Source: Limanda limanda (lineage: Eukaryota; Chordata; Actinopteri; Pleuronectiformes; Pleuronectidae). Taken from it: DNA of 64,000 nt. Shown piece after piece: positions 61,170 to 64,000 of this stretch. The notes below the pieces were generated by a model, which saw nothing but the letters and a program-made list of their open reading frames with translations, searched no databases and was not told where the DNA came from. Position 1 is the first letter of the stretch. Each line of letters begins with the position of its first letter. The translations under genes and the position numbers were made by a program. The stretch is from NCBI RefSeq assembly GCF_963576545.1, contig NC_083655.1:16568204-16632203 (forward strand), given 5' to 3'.

Positions 61170-61485
61170 CATTAGATCCAGATTTCTGTTTAGATCTGCA
61201 CCAAATTGCACAAACACACATCCCCTAAACATGTCTTGATGTTTAAGATCCACGGAATATTCTCAAAAAAAATCTATGAAAATGTTGAAAAATGCCCATC
61301 TCACAATTTGAAAGAAAATTGAAAAGAATGTATCCTCAATCTGCCCCCTGATCCGAATCAGCATCAAAATGTTCTTAATTCTTCTTTGGCCCATGTCACA
61401 TCCTTCAACCAAGTTCTGTGGAAATCCTTTCAGTTCTTTTTTGTGTGATTATGCTTACAACCAAACAGACCAACAAATTCTGATT
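61170..61485 (+). repeat. Decayed teleost dispersed repeat
   Basis: AGATCCAGATTTCTG, TAGATCTGCACCAAATTGCA, a degenerate middle, ATCCGAATCAGCATCAAAAT, GGCCCATGTCACATCCTTCA, ACCAAGTTCTGTGGAAATCC and TTTTTGTGTGATTATGCTTA then CAACCAAACAGACCAACAAA follow the order of a common fish repeat that ends with a run of ACAAACAAAC. No coding capacity. Confidence 0.7.
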
Positions 61486-62015
61486 TGATTCTGTCATAGG
61501 TACCAGCATCAGAATAAAGTAATTTTGGAAGAATTCATACAGACTTCATGACTGCTGTGTAAAACTGAATCAACAGTCCCATGACAGGTTGAACGTCCTC
61601 CAGAGATTATTATACAATTCACATTTATTTAGCTACCACTCCCATTCTTTTAATAAGTCTGGCACTTGCGGTTACTTAAGTAAACATTATGGCTGGAACT
61701 GAGGAAATAACTGTCACAGCTGAGTTCTGAGAATATGAGTCAGGTAGTGAGGTCACTTATTCTCTCTGTTACTTTTAAATCTTCAAATGAGTGAAAATAA
61801 TACAGCTCATGGTCACATCTGTACACATTTCCAGCTCATTCTCACTCGATGGTGATAAAAACTGAATATTAAGAATTTCTACCAATGGGACTAATAGCAT
61901 AAAGGCACCATTAGTCTTGTTAACTGCCTCTGTAAAGCATTCAAACCACAGGAGTGAATGTGAATGGATGTGAACACATTTCAGAGCCTCTTTTTTTTCC
62001 TTTTTCTTAACCGGC
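61486..62015. other. Unassigned non-coding sequence
   Basis: Nothing recognised. T-rich near 61990-62005. Confidence 0.55.
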
Positions 62016-62019
62016 TGAA

Positions 62020-62400
62020 CTTTTGTGGGGAGAAATGCGAGCCAAGCGAGGGCCACCTTCCATCACGAATCCATCGTTAAAAAGAAACCCCTCGCTACCA
62101 CTCACGCTCACACATGCAGCGCGCACTCGGGCAGGATGTTGGTGCTCTTTCTTCCTCGCAGCATGGGCGAACAACCGACCTGTGTCTCTTTCACAGTCTG
62201 CACGACAGCCTCGCCGTCCGGGGAGCCGTTACTCCGGCAAGTGACTTTTCTTTCCGGTCGTTTGAGGGAATAATGGCACGCGGGGGCCAATACTCCACAG
62301 TGACTGGGGGTGTTATTCCTAGCAACAGTCCGAGGCTGCTCAGGACATTAGTCAGAGTTTTGGACGCTTGTGAAGCTTTGAGCCCCAAATGATCCTGGGG
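62020..62400. promoter_or_regulatory. CpG-island-like block, best promoter candidate
   Basis: I count 24 CpG between 62036 and 62366, close to the base-composition expectation and above the AT-rich neighbours. The sequence is unique with no repeat boxes. Short frames on both strands (60-92 residues) overlap one another and show no domain. Fish promoters and 5' exons often look like this, but no initiator or TATA box and no recognisable first exon can be pointed to. The alternatives are a CpG-retaining enhancer or an orphan island. Confidence 0.4.
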
Positions 62401-62685
62401 GGAGATTTTTTTTTCAGTTTAAAAGGCATTCGATTTTAGGAATTAGATGCTTATTAAAGTGATTTAGTCGCTCAACGTCTCAAGTCCACGATTAGGACAA
62501 ACTATTGATTGGAAGATTAAATTGTTCTTGGCTATTGTGAAGGACTGCATATTTATTGCATATCTCAATACATTATAATGTGTAATATATATTATCAGAC
62601 CTCATTATATTGAATAAAAACAGATATTTTTCTCAGCTCACCTTCTACCTTGGCTCAGTATTGACTTTACATACTTAGTCATTTG
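62401..62685. other. Unassigned AT-rich sequence
   Basis: Nothing recognised. Confidence 0.6.
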
Positions 62686-62689
62686 CAGG

Positions 62690-62850
62690 CTGCTAATAAA
62701 ACATGCATCAGCTCCATTAGCCTTTCAACAGCACGTCACGTCGGCAGACAAGCAGCATGCCAAGTGTCTGACACGATGATTTATTAACCCGCGTTGTCTC
62801 AGAGAGCAACTGTGAGGATTTGCATTTTTAAACTTTAATAAATACTCATT
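62690..62850. promoter_or_regulatory. Weak candidate conserved non-coding element
   Basis: GCTGCTAATAAAACATGCAT, CAGCTCCATTAGCC, CGATGATTTATTAACCC and GGATTTGCATTTTTAAAC (octamer-like) lie in unique sequence close to the CpG-rich block. Inferred. Confidence 0.25.
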
Positions 62851-64000
62851 ATTCTGTGGACTTGTGTGGTTGTCTGAGACATTTATATCCAAGTGAGGAA
62901 CGGGAATCTGCCCAACATCTGTTTGAGACAACTGGGGCGGAGCTGAGATTAGACCTGTCAATCCTTATGTGCTTGTAAAATATGAAAAGTGCAGATACAA
63001 ACTATAGTGTACGGTATGCTGTAGGTGCATGCTTGAATGTACTGTATGTGCAATACTATGCAGACTTTAGGGTCGAGGATAATATGGGATTTGTAAAGAG
63101 GAAGAACTCTTGTGACACTGTAAAAAAGCATACACTTCTACGCATTAATGTATATATGTAATAATTTCAAAGATAAGGTTGTAACAAACAAGTGAGTTCA
63201 CTTTGGCAAACATATTACATACACAAACTTTCACAGAATCTGAAAACTGTTCTTTAATTTCCCCATTTAAAAGTAAAATTGAGGAAGTGTACAAACAGTT
63301 TTCAATATTTCTTTCTGACAATGCATCAAGTGACACAGTGTGTAAAAGTGGTCAACATCACTGGTGTATTTTAATCACCATACTTTGTACAATACAGGAT
63401 TTTGTATAAAAAATTTGTTCTGTATAGGCAAATAAGTAGTTGTGTTGTGAAGTATTTCTAATATTTACAAACTGTTCCAATCATTTGAATGTGGTTATGC
63501 TGGCAAGATAGAAAACAAGCGTGTAATCAACATTGGATTCAAAAAGCTCAAACTTTGAAAAAGTTTAATAAGGAAAAAATGGATTCAACACATTTCTTTG
63601 AAGTCTGACAAACAGAGAACATTTTGTTGTGTAACACACGCAACACATTTGTGTTTCGGAACATTTTGCTTTTCATTTCAACGCCAATGTTATCAGGTTA
63701 AAGTAGCCACACTACCCTTGCTTTTCTAGAGTCGGGGTCTCGGCTGCTTTCTCTGTCACTGGTCCATGTCTATATATGACACAGATGTAAAATGCATACA
63801 TGTTTGCAACACTTCTACCGAAAGGTGCATGGTATTTACTATAGGCCTGCTTTTATTTGAGGAAATAAGTTACTCACTTAATAAGAAACCTCACGAATTA
63901 GGAACATGTTAATTACATACATTTTCCTAGAATCTAAAAAAAGTTATTTTACTCTGTTGCTTTAGCTTTTACAGTTGCACTCCCTAAAACTGCAAATACA
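62851..64000. other. Unassigned AT-rich sequence, right edge
   Basis: No gene or repeat family recognised. Frames of 63-78 residues lack features. Confidence 0.6.

Overview
The window looks like vertebrate nuclear DNA, most probably from a percomorph (spiny-rayed) teleost fish. Three things point that way: long perfect (CA)n arrays; scattered decayed copies of dispersed repeats I know from percomorph genomes, plus L2-type LINE fragments; and AT-rich single-copy sequence broken by CpG-retaining blocks of a few hundred bases. There is no prokaryotic gene organisation. I could not recognise one exon of a known protein-coding gene in 64 kb, nor any rRNA, tRNA or CRISPR array. The short open frames are what chance and CA/GT repeats would give. 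The best reading is a gene desert or a very large intron. Which gene it serves cannot be told from the sequence alone.

Layout. 0-4 kb holds several GC-richer blocks with homeodomain-like AT cores (candidate conserved non-coding elements, CNEs), a C14 and an A17 tract. 4-13 kb is dominated by simple repeats: a (CA)78 array at 4.6 kb, a (CA)56 array at 10.0 kb, and a G-rich strand at 12.1 kb followed by a composite minisatellite at 12.34-12.69 kb. L2 fragments lie at 6.5, 15.1 and possibly 21 kb. Other decayed dispersed repeats lie at 4.0, 10.1, 13.8, 17, 21.9, 23.6, 25 and 27.7 kb. 28.8-30.1 kb is the clearest CpG-retaining, non-repetitive block. 32-45 kb alternates AT-rich filler with candidate CNEs (32.3, 38.1, 39.8, 40.7, 44.2 kb). 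This part also has a nearly complete non-autonomous DNA transposon with terminal inverted repeats (38.59-39.28 kb) and a C22 tract (39.68 kb). 45-47 kb is a cluster of three repeat relics. 48.1 and 50.2 kb are candidate CNEs rich in TAAT/ATTA cores. 51-61.5 kb contains further relics, including an inverted pair at 53.7 and 58.9 kb. 62.0-62.4 kb is a small CpG-island-like block, the best promoter candidate.

If the candidate CNEs are real they would act as distal regulatory DNA for a developmental gene outside the window. That is an inference from base composition and motif texture; a cross-species alignment is needed to settle it. Family assignments of repeats rest on my memory of common teleost consensus sequences. 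I name a family only where a protein or terminal signature is visible.
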